DNA of 35,241 nucleotides from Pseudomonadota bacterium (GTDB lineage: Bacteria > Pseudomonadota > Gammaproteobacteria > Xanthomonadales > Rhodanobacteraceae), in the NCBI GenBank assembly GCA_018240465.1, contig JAFEFS010000090.1, forward strand, positions 1-35,241, written 5' to 3'. Shown piece by piece: positions 8,129-17,092 of this stretch; within the stretch, counting starts at the first letter, position 1, and every line of letters starts with the position of its first letter. Below the pieces are notes generated by a model. That model saw only the letters and a program-made list of their open reading frames with translations. It had not been told where the DNA came from and ran no database searches. A program made the position numbers and the translations under genes.

Positions 8129-8923
8129 CTACCGCGGCGTACGCGGCTCACGCGCCTTCGGCGGCGGCCGGCGATAGAACGCATCGTCGCAATCCTGACC
8201 GATCATCGTCAGATTCTCGATCGTCGAGTCGGACGAATAGGCCGCATCGATATCGACCTGCGACTCGCGTTGCGCCGGGACTTCCCAGGACCGCGACGTC
8301 GCGAATGCGAGCAGGCGCGTAACTCGCGCCGCCTTGGCCGCACGCTCGTTTATCGTCGGCCCGGACGATTCGACCAGCGTGCCGCGCGCGCAGCGCAACA
8401 CGTTGTGGCCGCGCGCCAGCAACTCGCGCGCGCGCTCGATGCCCTCCTCGTGTGGCGTCCGCGGGGGGGCCGGGGGCAAACGTACCGAACCGTCGGAATT
8501 GAACAAGCGAGCGGACGAAATCGCGGCGGGCGGGGCCTCCCGCGCGGCCGGTGCGTTCGTCATCTCCGGCGGCGTCGACGTCATCGCGGGCATCGCCGGC
8601 TCAATCGGCGCGCGTACTACGGCATTCGCCTGCACCGGCGGTTCCGGCAGGCTCGGCTCCGGCGCCGCGGCGTCGAGCAAGCGGACTTCGATACGGCCTT
8701 CATCGGGCATCGGATGTGGCCGCATCAGCAGGTACAGGCACAGCACCGCAATCAGGTGAAGGAGAATTGCAGCGGAGATCGCTGCAATGCGCAACGGACT
8801 CGACCCGCGCACTCCGCGCATGCGCACATGCGCGAGGGCGCGCGCACGAATGCCATCACTCCAGTCGTCCACGGCCCGCCTTTCGGATTGCAGCATGTCG
8901 GGCATACCTGTGACTGGGCTCAT
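8129..8923 (-). CDS. Single-pass membrane protein of unknown function, proline-rich (paralogue B)
   Basis: Tandem paralogue of the gene at 7195-7992; 264 residues, same strand. The first 85 or so residues align well: the basic segment DGIRARALAHVRMRG, a transmembrane helix (IAAISAAILLHLIAVLCLYLL), RPHPMPDEGRIEVRLLDA, then a Pro/Ala linker with LFNSDGSVRLP. The C-terminal part is unrelated by eye. It is a charged, probably helical domain (RARELLARGHNVLRCARG, NERAAKAARVTRLL) with two cysteines and an acidic/Ser stretch near the end. The shared anchor with divergent periplasmic heads suggests duplication followed by domain replacement or fast divergence. The product is unassigned. 136 bases separate it from paralogue A. 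Confidence 0.72.
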   Translation of the reverse strand: MSPVTGMPDMLQSERRAVDDWSDGIRARALAHVRMRGVRGSSPLRIAAISAAILLHLIAVLCLYLLMRPHPMPDEGRIEVRLLDAAAPEPSLPEPPVQANAVVRAPIEPAMPAMTSTPPEMTNAPAAREAPPAAISSARLFNSDGSVRLPPAPPRTPHEEGIERARELLARGHNVLRCARGTLVESSGPTINERAAKAARVTRLLAFATSRSWEVPAQRESQVDIDAAYSSDSTIENLTMIGQDCDDAFYRRPPPKAREPRTPR

Positions 8924-8939
8924 CTGCGGGAAAGCGGCA

Positions 8940-10139
<1,200 letters not shown>

Positions 10140-10146
10140 AAACGCA

Positions 10147-10182
10147 GGCGCCATTGCCGCGGCAAGGTCCTGCGGCGGCGCC
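10147..10182. repeat. Hairpin-forming sequence between the OYE and EF-G-like genes
   Basis: GGCGCC at 10147-10152 pairs with GGCGCC at 10177-10182. Inside lies a perfect 12-base palindrome TTGCCGCGGCAA (10154-10165). It directly follows the OYE gene stop and lacks a T-run, so it is at best an atypical terminator. Confidence 0.3.
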
Positions 10183-10253
10183 CCTTGACCGGCGCGGACA
10201 AAAGGAGAAACCTGACGCCCCGGCTCGACGCCGGCACATCGAGGAGGAGCGTC

Positions 10254-12311
10254 GTGGCATACACCACCGAAGGCATCCGAAACATCGCGCTCGTCGGCCA
10301 CTCCGCCGCGGGCAAGACCACGCTGTTCGAAGCCCTGCTGCACGCGGGCGGCGCGATCCAGAGTCCCGGCACGATAGAGCGCGGCACCACGGTTTCCGAC
10401 CACGATCCGCTCGAAAAACAACGACAACATTCGCTCAACGCGAGCATCGCCTCGATCACGATCACCGATCAGAGCCGCGGCGACTGCCACATCAATCTCC
10501 TCGACACACCCGGCTCACAGGATTTCCGCGGGCCGACCCTGACCGCGCTCGCTGCGGTCGAGACCTGCGCCGTCGTCGTCAACGCGCACGCCGGCATCGA
10601 GTACGGCACGCAGCGCATGATGCACCACGCCAGACAGCGCGGCCTCGCGCGCATGATCGTGGTCAACAAGATCGACGGCGGCAACCCGCGTGCGCTGGTG
10701 GAACAGTTGCGCGAGACCTTCGGCCCGGAATGCCTGCCGATCAACCTGCCGGCGCAGGGCGGAAAAGCGGTGGTCGACTGCTTCTTCAAACCCGACGGCG
10801 TCGCCGACTTCGACAGTGTCGCCGCCGCGCACCAACGCATCATCGACCAGGTCGTCGAGATCAACGAGACGGTGATGGGCCACTATCTCGACGCCGGCGA
10901 GGAATCGCTCAGCGGCGCCGAACTGCACGACGCGTTCGAGCAGTGCCTGCGCGAGGGCCATCTGGTTCCGATCTGCTTCGTCTCCGCACGCACGGGCGCG
11001 GGCGTGCGCGAGCTGCTGCGTATCATCGAACGACTGCTGCCCAATCCGCTCGAAGGCAACCCGCCACCATTCGTCAAGGGTACCGGCGCGACCGCGACGC
11101 CGATCGAAGCGAAACCCGATCCTGCAGCGCATGTGATCGCCGACGTGTTCAAGATCATCAACGATCCGTTCGTCGGCAAGCTCAGCGTGTTCCGCGTCTA
11201 TCAGGGCACGATCAAGAAGGATTCGCAGCTGTTCATCGACGACGGCAAAAAACCGTTCAAGGTCGGCCATCTGTTCAAGCTTCGCGGCAAGGACTACGTC
11301 GAGATCGAGCAGGCGATTCCGGGCGACATCGCCGCGGTTGCCAAGGTCGAGGAGATCCATTTCGACGCGGTGTTGCACGACTCGCACGACGAGGACCAGA
11401 TCCATCTCACCCCGCTCGCGTTCCCGCAGCCGATGTTCGGCCTCGCGGTCGAGCCCGCGCACAAGGGCCACGAACAGAAGCTCGCCGCGTCACTGCACAA
11501 GCTCGCCGAGGAAGATCCTTGTTTCCGCTACGAGCACAACAAGGAATTGAACGAGTCGGTGATCCGCGGTCTTTCCGACCTGCACCTGCGTTTGATGATC
11601 GAACGCCTGAAGGAGCGCTACGGCGTCGAGGTGAAGACGCGACCGCCACGCATCGCCTACCGCGAGACCGTCGGCGTCAAGGCCGAAGGCCACCACCGGC
11701 ACAAGAAACAGACCGGCGGCGCGGGGCAGTTCGGCGAAGTCTACCTGCGCATCGAACCGCTGCCGCGCGGCACGGGCTTCGAGTTCGTCGACGAAGTGAA
11801 AGGCGGCACGATCCCCGGCCAGTTCCTGCCCGCCGTGGAAAAAGGCGTGCGCCAGGTGCTCGAGCACGGCGCCGTCGCCGGCTACCAGATGCAGGACCTG
11901 CGCGTCATCGTCTACGACGGCAAGTACCACACCGTCGATTCGAAGGAAGTCGCCTTCGTCGCCGCGGGCAAGAAGGCGTTCCTCGACGCGGTCGCCAAGG
12001 CGCAGCCGCAGGTGCTCGAACCGATCGTCAACCTCGAGGTGTTCGTGCCCGATGCGCACGTCGGCGACGTCACCGGCGGCCTCGCCGGCAAGCGCGCGCA
12101 GATCAGCGGCACCGATACGCTGGGCAGCGGCGAACTCGTCATCCGCGCGCTGGCGCCGCTCGCCGAAGTCGCCGACTACCAGACCGAACTGAAATCGATG
12201 ACCGGCGGCAAGGGTCGCTACGCGATCGAATTCAGTCACTACGACCCGGTGCCGGCACAGGTGCAGAAGAAGCTGATCGAGGCGTACAAGCCGAAGGTGG
12301 AGGAAGATTGA
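10254..12311 (+). CDS. Elongation factor G-like translational GTPase (EF-G paralogue)
   Basis: Five-domain protein of 685 residues built like EF-G. G1 is GHSAAGKT (15-22), G3 is DTPGSQDF (84-91) and G4 is NKID (138-141). Then come domain II and domain IV (HRHKKQTGGAGQFGEVYLRI), and a C-terminal domain V ending MTGGKGRYAIEFSHY. The start is GTG 10254, preceded by GAGGAGGAGC. Two positions set it apart from true EF-G. The catalytic histidine of DTPGHVDF is serine (S88), and the switch I RGITI stretch is replaced by QRQHSLNASI. This matches the EF-G2-like paralogues known in several phyla, which bind GTP but may hydrolyse it poorly (family knowledge). Normal EF-G is expected elsewhere beside rpsG/tuf. 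Its role here is unknown; it may be a specialised ribosome factor. Confidence 0.9.
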   Translation: MAYTTEGIRNIALVGHSAAGKTTLFEALLHAGGAIQSPGTIERGTTVSDHDPLEKQRQHSLNASIASITITDQSRGDCHINLLDTPGSQDFRGPTLTALAAVETCAVVVNAHAGIEYGTQRMMHHARQRGLARMIVVNKIDGGNPRALVEQLRETFGPECLPINLPAQGGKAVVDCFFKPDGVADFDSVAAAHQRIIDQVVEINETVMGHYLDAGEESLSGAELHDAFEQCLREGHLVPICFVSARTGAGVRELLRIIERLLPNPLEGNPPPFVKGTGATATPIEAKPDPAAHVIADVFKIINDPFVGKLSVFRVYQGTIKKDSQLFIDDGKKPFKVGHLFKLRGKDYVEIEQAIPGDIAAVAKVEEIHFDAVLHDSHDEDQIHLTPLAFPQPMFGLAVEPAHKGHEQKLAASLHKLAEEDPCFRYEHNKELNESVIRGLSDLHLRLMIERLKERYGVEVKTRPPRIAYRETVGVKAEGHHRHKKQTGGAGQFGEVYLRIEPLPRGTGFEFVDEVKGGTIPGQFLPAVEKGVRQVLEHGAVAGYQMQDLRVIVYDGKYHTVDSKEVAFVAAGKKAFLDAVAKAQPQVLEPIVNLEVFVPDAHVGDVTGGLAGKRAQISGTDTLGSGELVIRALAPLAEVADYQTELKSMTGGKGRYAIEFSHYDPVPAQVQKKLIEAYKPKVEED

Positions 12312-12336
12312 GCACCCGTCGAGCACGAAAGTCGTA

Positions 12337-12365
12337 GGATACGGTGGGTAACGCGACCCGTATCC
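12337..12365. repeat. Inverted repeat between convergent genes (possible bidirectional terminator)
   Basis: GGATACGG (12337-12344) pairs with CCGTATCC (12358-12365) around TGGGTAACGCGAC. It sits 26 bases after the EF-G-like stop and 44 before the end of the converging epimerase gene. No T-run follows. It resembles dispersed GTAGG-GTGGGT-type intergenic repeats of gammaproteobacteria (recalled, unverified). Confidence 0.4.
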
Positions 12366-12409
12366 ATTGCGAACGACGCGGCTCACTGCGACCGCATCCT
12401 TCTGCGGCG

Positions 12410-13297
12410 CTACCCCAGAATCGCGTTCAACGTCGCCGCCAGATCGCGGTGGCGAAACGCAAAACCTTGCGCCTGCGCGCGCACCGGCAATACGCGCTGG
12501 CCGGTCAGCAACAGGTCGGCCATCTCGCCAAGCATCGCACGCAGCGCAAACGCGGGCATCGGCAGCAACGCCGGGCGATGCAGGGCGGCGCCGAGCATGC
12601 GCGTGAAGTCGGCATTGATCGCCGGTTGGGGCGCGGTCGCGTTGTAGGCGCCCTGCGCGGCGGCGGTATCGATCAACCAGCGGATCAAATCGACAAGGTC
12701 GCTGCGCGCGATCCAGCTCATCCACTGCCGGCCATCGCCGAGGCGGCCGCCGACACCGAGGCGGAATGGCAGCAGCATCTTCGCCAGCGCGCCGCCACCG
12801 GTGTCGAGCACGACGCCGGTACGGATGCGGCAGACGCGCACGCCGAGCGCACCCGCCTTTTCCGCCTCGGCTTCCCAGTCGCGGCAGAGCCGCGCCGCGA
12901 AATCCTCGCCGGGCCTCGCCTCCTCGTCGAGTTCCTCATCGCCGCACGCACCGTACCAGCCGATGGCCGAGCCGGAGACGAGTGCGCGCGGCTTGTTCGA
13001 TTGCGCTGCCATCCATTCGATGAGCGCGCGCGTGGTACCGATGCGCGAAGCGCGGATAGCCTGCTTGCGCGTCTCGGTCCAACGCCGCTCGGCCAGGTTT
13101 TCGCCGGCGAGATTGACCACGGCATCGACTTCGCCCGCCTCGCCCAGCCGTTCGATCAGCGCGACCTGCTCCGGCAGGCGCGACCGGGCGCGCTGCGCGT
13201 TGCGCGTCAGCACGACCACGTCTGCATCGTCGGCGACCAGCGAGCGGCACAGCGCGCTGCCGATGAAGCCACTGCCGCCGGTGATCAGGATGCGCAT
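12410..13297 (-). CDS. TIGR01777-family NAD-dependent epimerase (YfcH/SDR39U1-like)
   Basis: Atypical short-chain dehydrogenase of 295 residues. The Rossmann nucleotide-binding motif TGGSGFIGSAL stands at about residues 6-16, directly after MRILI. Further family-typical segments are VVNLAGENLAERRWTE, SGSAIGWYGACGDEELDE, RIRTGVVLDTGGGALAKML and the C-terminal DUF1731-like part PVRAQAQGFAFRHRDLAATL. The E. coli homologue is YfcH, whose reaction is not established. The ATG at 13297 has GGGAG about 10 bases upstream; a longer frame to 13318 would add seven residues. It diverges from yceH with 79 bases between. Family call firm, function open. Confidence 0.9.
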   Translation of the reverse strand: MRILITGGSGFIGSALCRSLVADDADVVVLTRNAQRARSRLPEQVALIERLGEAGEVDAVVNLAGENLAERRWTETRKQAIRASRIGTTRALIEWMAAQSNKPRALVSGSAIGWYGACGDEELDEEARPGEDFAARLCRDWEAEAEKAGALGVRVCRIRTGVVLDTGGGALAKMLLPFRLGVGGRLGDGRQWMSWIARSDLVDLIRWLIDTAAAQGAYNATAPQPAINADFTRMLGAALHRPALLPMPAFALRAMLGEMADLLLTGQRVLPVRAQAQGFAFRHRDLAATLNAILG

Positions 13298-13376
13298 GCG
13301 TTTGCTCCCGCCCGCCACATCTATTGTGTCAGTCTACGCCCTTGCGGCAAGCTTGCAGCCTGCCGAGAGTCCAGAC

Positions 13377-14048
13377 ATGATCGATCCGACCGCCCAGAAT
13401 GCCGCCGAAATTGCCCCCTTCCCCGCCTTGAACGAGATCGAGGCGCGCATTCTCGGCAGCCTGATCGAAAAGGCCGCGATCACGCCCGACGTGTATCCGC
13501 TCACGGTCAACGCGATCGCGCAGGCATGCAACCAGAAGACCAGCCGCGAGCCGGTGATGCATCTGCAAACGGGTGAAGTCGGCCATGCCTTGCGCGAGAT
13601 GGAGGCGAAGGGCCTGGTCAAAGCAGATCCGTTCGCGCAGCGCGTGGCGCGCTATGCGCATTGCTTCGACGCGGTCTACGCCGTGATGCCGCGCCAACGT
13701 GCGTTGCTCTGTGTGATGCTGCTGCGCGGCCCGCAGACGCTCGGCGAACTGCTGACCCGCTGCGAGCGGCTCGCCGATTTTCCCGACCTCGCCGACGTGC
13801 GCGATTCGCTGGATCGCCTGCTCGCACGCGCGCCCGCCCTGGTCGTGCGCATTGCGCGCAGCAGCGGCCAGCGTGAGGATCGCTACATGCACCTGCTCGG
13901 CGGCCCGGTCGACATCGAAGCCTATGCCACGGCAGCGGTCGCCGCGCAAGCCGCAACCACGATCGACGGCGATCTGGTCGAGCGCGTGGCCCGGCTCGAA
14001 GCCGAAGTCGCCACGCTCAAGGAGCAGCTCGCGCTGCTGACCGGTTGA
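13377..14048 (+). CDS. yceH: YceH family protein (DUF480)
   Basis: Winged-helix-type protein of 223 residues belonging to the DUF480/YceH family. The typical start is NEIEARILGSLIEKAAITPDVYPLTVNAI, followed by ACNQKTSREPVMHL, both hallmarks of the family. The middle has VMPRQRALLCVMLLRGPQTLGELLTRCERL, and the end has a short coiled coil (VERVARLEAEVATLKEQLALL) as in other members. Two tandem winged helices are expected. No biochemical role is established. The start ATG at 13377 is where family similarity begins; the open frame continues far upstream but without recognisable protein. It is followed at once by the prephenate dehydrogenase gene, probably in one operon. Confidence 0.93.
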   Translation: MIDPTAQNAAEIAPFPALNEIEARILGSLIEKAAITPDVYPLTVNAIAQACNQKTSREPVMHLQTGEVGHALREMEAKGLVKADPFAQRVARYAHCFDAVYAVMPRQRALLCVMLLRGPQTLGELLTRCERLADFPDLADVRDSLDRLLARAPALVVRIARSSGQREDRYMHLLGGPVDIEAYATAAVAAQAATTIDGDLVERVARLEAEVATLKEQLALLTG

Positions 14049-14059
14049 TCGCGAAGCGC

Positions 14060-15184
14060 ATGGCCTCGACCCCGATTCCCGAACGGCCCGTCATCGGCAT
14101 CGTCGGCAGCGCCGGCGCGTTCGGGCGCTGGCTGCGGCAGTTCTTCGAACAACGCATGGGCCTTGCGGTGATCGGCCGCGATCCGAACGGCGACGAGGCC
14201 TTGTCGCCACTCGACCTGATCGAACGCGCCGACGTGCTGATCTTCTCCGCCCCGATCCGCGCGACGGCAGCACTGATCGCGGAATACACCGCGCTCGCCG
14301 CAGGCCGCGAGCGCGGCAAGCTCTGGCTCGACTTGACCTCGATCAAGGCCGCGCCGGTCGCCGCGATGCTGCGCTCGCAGGCGGAAGTCGCCGGCCTGCA
14401 TCCGATGACCGCGCCGCCGAAGACGCCGACACTCAAGGGCCGCGTGCTCGTCGTCTGCGCGGCGCGCATCGACGCGTGGCGCGCGTGGCTGGAGCAATTC
14501 CTCGCCGCCACCGAAGCCGACTGCGTGAGCGCGCAGCCCGAGCTGCACGACCGCATCATGGCCGTCGTGCAAGGCATGACCCACGCCACGCACATGGCGC
14601 AAGCGGCGACGCTACGCGAACTTGCACCGGCCCTCGGTGGCCTCGATGCGATCCATCCGTTCCGCACGATAGGCTACGAACTCGACGGCGTGGTCACGCG
14701 GCGCATGCTCGCGAGCAATCCGGCGATCTACGAGGACATCCAGTTCGAGAACGCGCACATCGGCGCGATGCTCGAACGCCTCGCGGCGCATATCGATTTC
14801 CTGCGCGACCGCGTGCGCGAGGGCGGCGATGCGGCGCGCGCGGCCATGCGCGAAAGGCTGCTCGTGCAGCCGCGCGAGTTCCACGGCGGCAAGCTGCTCG
14901 CCGAGGGCAGCTACGGTTTCGAGCGGCTCGGCTACCTGCTGTCGGACCTCGTCTCGCCTGCGCACATCAGCGTGTTCCTGCCGCTGGACCAACCTGGCTC
15001 GCTGCGCGCGCTATTGCAGGTGTTCGAGACGCACGCGATCAACCTCGACTCGATCCACTCCTCGCGCACGCCCGAGGGCGAGCTGCATTTCCGCATCGGC
15101 TACGATCCGGCCAGCGATGCGGGGAAAGTGCAGGCCGCGATCGTGGCGATAAACGAGCGCGGTATCGGCCGCGTGCTGATATAG
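14060..15184 (+). CDS. tyrA: Prephenate dehydrogenase with C-terminal ACT domain
   Basis: Converts prephenate to 4-hydroxyphenylpyruvate in tyrosine synthesis, NAD+-dependent. It has 374 residues. The Rossmann motif GIVGSAGAFG stands at 13-22. The catalytic-domain histidine is H114 in LHPMTAP, and H175/H178 lie in GMTHATHMA. A helical dimerisation domain follows, then an ACT domain from about 295 (HISVFLPLDQPGSLRALLQVF) for tyrosine feedback (family knowledge). There is no chorismate mutase domain, unlike E. coli TyrA. ATG 14060 is chosen; a TTG at 14045 overlapping the yceH stop is possible and would couple translation. The nearby neighbour yceH gives no functional hint. Confidence 0.9.
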   Translation: MASTPIPERPVIGIVGSAGAFGRWLRQFFEQRMGLAVIGRDPNGDEALSPLDLIERADVLIFSAPIRATAALIAEYTALAAGRERGKLWLDLTSIKAAPVAAMLRSQAEVAGLHPMTAPPKTPTLKGRVLVVCAARIDAWRAWLEQFLAATEADCVSAQPELHDRIMAVVQGMTHATHMAQAATLRELAPALGGLDAIHPFRTIGYELDGVVTRRMLASNPAIYEDIQFENAHIGAMLERLAAHIDFLRDRVREGGDAARAAMRERLLVQPREFHGGKLLAEGSYGFERLGYLLSDLVSPAHISVFLPLDQPGSLRALLQVFETHAINLDSIHSSRTPEGELHFRIGYDPASDAGKVQAAIVAINERGIGRVLI

Positions 15185-15197
15185 AGATAGTGTCTTG

Positions 15198-15290
15198 ACG
15201 CAGATAAAAGCGGATAACAACGGATAAGAGCGGATCAAGAAATTTTCATGAATCCGCTTTTATCAGCTCTCAATCGGCTTTTATCCGCGT
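15198..15290. repeat. Long imperfect palindrome built from 10-base units (element 1)
   Basis: The left arm, 15198-15235, consists of four units of about 10 bases on the pattern CGGATAANAG. The right arm, 15252-15290, is its imperfect reverse complement, separated by 16 bases. Arms of 38 and 39 bases match at most positions except a short central stretch. It lies between convergent tyrA and the sugar transporter gene. It is the same family as the element at 21666-21766. Confidence 0.7.
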
Positions 15291-15308
15291 TTAGATCGCT
15301 TTGGATTT

Positions 15309-15334
15309 CGCCGCCGCGACGATTCGCGGCGGCG
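15309..15334. terminator. Strong GC hairpin at the end of the sugar transporter gene
   Basis: Perfect 10-base stem, CGCCGCCGCG (15309-15318) against CGCGGCGGCG (15325-15334), with loop ACGATT. It begins 12 bases after the stop of the minus-strand transporter gene. No T-run follows on either strand, so it may protect 3' ends rather than terminate. Confidence 0.45.
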
Positions 15335-15346
15335 CAGATGCAGACG

Positions 15347-16804
15347 TCAGTGGCCCGCGCCCGCGGCTAGCTGGTCGAGATCAATGCCCTGCTTTTTCAG
15401 GATCGCCGTGCTGCGCCAGGCGTAGAACGCAAGGTAGGCAAAGCAGGCGACGCCGACGATGTAGCTTGCGTGGATACCGATCGCCTCGGACACGAAGCCC
15501 TGGAACCAGCTGACGAAGCCGCCGCCGCAAATCATCATGATCAGGAAGCTCGAACCTTCGTTCGTGTTCTTGCCGAGGCCGGCGATCGCGAGTGCGAAAA
15601 TGCACGGCCACATGACGCTGCAGAACAAACCCGCGGCAGTGAACGCGAACACCGACACCATGCCGCTGCTTGCCATGCCGATGACCAGCGAAAGAATTCC
15701 GCCCGCAGCGAAGTTGAACAGCATGCGCGCCGGATTGCCGCGGGCCAGCAGGCCGGCGACGATCATCGCGACAATGACGCCGGCGTAGACGAGGAACAGG
15801 CGCACGTCGTGTTGCGCGATCGTGTTGACGATCAGGAATACGCCGAACGCGAGATACGGCAGCACGAAAGTCAGAATTTTCTTCGCCGACGCACTCACAT
15901 CGAACGCACCGGCGGCACCCGACCAGCGGCCGATCATCAGACTCGCCCAGTACAGCGACACGAACGGCGCAATGTGCGCGGTTTGCATGCCCAAGCCCTG
16001 CTCGAGATAGGCCGGCAGGTTCGCTACCGTGGAAACCTCGACGCCGACGTAGACGAAGATCGCAATCATGCCGAGCACGAGCTGTGGATACTTGAACGCA
16101 GCGAACATGGAGTTGCTGTGGATCAGCTTGGTGCTGTCCCCGGCTTCGTCGGCGGCGACGTGTTCGAGGTCGATCTTGTTCGGCACCGGCGAGAAATACA
16201 GAAACAATGCGACGAGGATGAACACGATGCCGAGCACGAGATACGGCGTCTTCACGTTCTCGATGCTGGCCTCGGTGCCGCCTGCGGCGACCGCGCCGAA
16301 GATCGCGATGCTGACGATCAGCGGGCCGATCGTCGTGCCGAGGTTGTTGACGCCGCCGGCCATGGTCAGGCGCTGCGCGCCGGTGCTCGGATCGCCCATG
16401 ACGATCGCGAGCGGATTGGCCGCGATCTGCTGCAGCGAGAAGCCGAGGCCGACCACGAACAGGCCCGAGATCATCAGCGTGAACGAGCCGAGATTCGCCG
16501 CTGGATAGAACAGCAGCGTGCCGAGCGCCGAGATCACCAGGCCCACGCAGATGCCGTTCTTGTAGCCGATGCGGTTGAGTACATCGGCACCGGTGGCCTT
16601 GGAAACGAGGAAATAGATGATCGAGCCTACCGTGTAGGCGACGTAGAACGCCACCGAAACGAGCTGGCTTTGCGCCTGGCTCAGGCTGAACGCCTTCTTG
16701 AACACCGGGATGAGGATGTCGTTGCTCGCCGCGACGAATCCCCAGAAGAAGAATACGGTGATCAGGGCGCCAAACTGCGACCACCGGGTTTGTTGTGTCG
16801 TCAT
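15347..16804 (-). CDS. Sugar MFS transporter (FucP/GluP-like)
   Basis: Sugar:H+ symporter type permease of the inner membrane, 485 residues with about 12 transmembrane helices. The FHS (FucP/GluP) family is recognised by VFFFWGFVAASNDILIPVFKKAFSLS at the first helix, FYVAYTVGSIIYFLVSKATGADVLNRIGYKNG, and GLGFSLQQIAANPLAIVMGDP. Near the C-terminus, MWPCIFALAIAGLGKNTNEGSSFLIMMICGGG fits the same family. In Xanthomonadales such genes usually import glucose, fucose, N-acetylglucosamine or similar monosaccharides beside TonB receptors (family knowledge). Here the gene stands alone, so the sugar is not identified. The ATG 16804 has GGCGGA 10-15 bases upstream. A LacI-type operator candidate lies at 17045-17058. 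Confidence 0.93.
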   Translation of the reverse strand: MTTQQTRWSQFGALITVFFFWGFVAASNDILIPVFKKAFSLSQAQSQLVSVAFYVAYTVGSIIYFLVSKATGADVLNRIGYKNGICVGLVISALGTLLFYPAANLGSFTLMISGLFVVGLGFSLQQIAANPLAIVMGDPSTGAQRLTMAGGVNNLGTTIGPLIVSIAIFGAVAAGGTEASIENVKTPYLVLGIVFILVALFLYFSPVPNKIDLEHVAADEAGDSTKLIHSNSMFAAFKYPQLVLGMIAIFVYVGVEVSTVANLPAYLEQGLGMQTAHIAPFVSLYWASLMIGRWSGAAGAFDVSASAKKILTFVLPYLAFGVFLIVNTIAQHDVRLFLVYAGVIVAMIVAGLLARGNPARMLFNFAAGGILSLVIGMASSGMVSVFAFTAAGLFCSVMWPCIFALAIAGLGKNTNEGSSFLIMMICGGGFVSWFQGFVSEAIGIHASYIVGVACFAYLAFYAWRSTAILKKQGIDLDQLAAGAGH

Positions 16805-16830
16805 GAAAATATCCGCCGTAATGAGAATTG

Positions 16831-16844
16831 CCCGGCATGCCGGG
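16831..16844. repeat. Perfect 14-base palindrome upstream of the sugar transporter
   Basis: CCCGGCATGCCGGG lies 27 bases ahead of the transporter start codon, within its presumed leader. It may be an mRNA hairpin, a protein site or chance in GC-rich DNA. Confidence 0.3.
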
Positions 16845-17044
16845 GCGTGCGCGGATTGCGGGCCACAAGACGTCTCCGGCGTGCCCGGCGGATGACGCCG
16901 CTGGGCTATCGTGCTTCGGGGCGGGCGGCGATTCTTGTGTGGCGATCGCCTGCCGGGGTGCGCCGTTGCGCGAATACAACCATCTTGCCGCCCACGAATC
17001 CCTCCCTCGTGGAACTTGCGGACTCTAACATCCGTCGGCGCCGC

Positions 17045-17058
17045 TGCAAACGTTTACC
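17045..17058. promoter_or_regulatory. Candidate LacI/GalR-family operator
   Basis: TGCAAACGTTTACC matches the general LacI-family operator TGNAANCGNTTNCA at all but the last fixed position. The core AAACGTTT is a perfect palindrome with the central CG typical of the family. It is about 240 bases upstream of the sugar transporter. A TTAGAG-like -10 sequence (about 17025-17032, minus strand) lies just downstream, a position where a repressor would block RNA polymerase. No lacI-type gene is in the window. Confidence 0.45.
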
Positions 17059-17092
17059 TCCCGTCGGCGGCAATCCCGCGCTGGCGGCGGGT

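Noticed and set aside
15185..15300. CRISPR-like repetition of GCGGATAA units
   Set aside because: The units are contiguous 10-base steps arranged as one palindrome, without unique spacers or cas genes.
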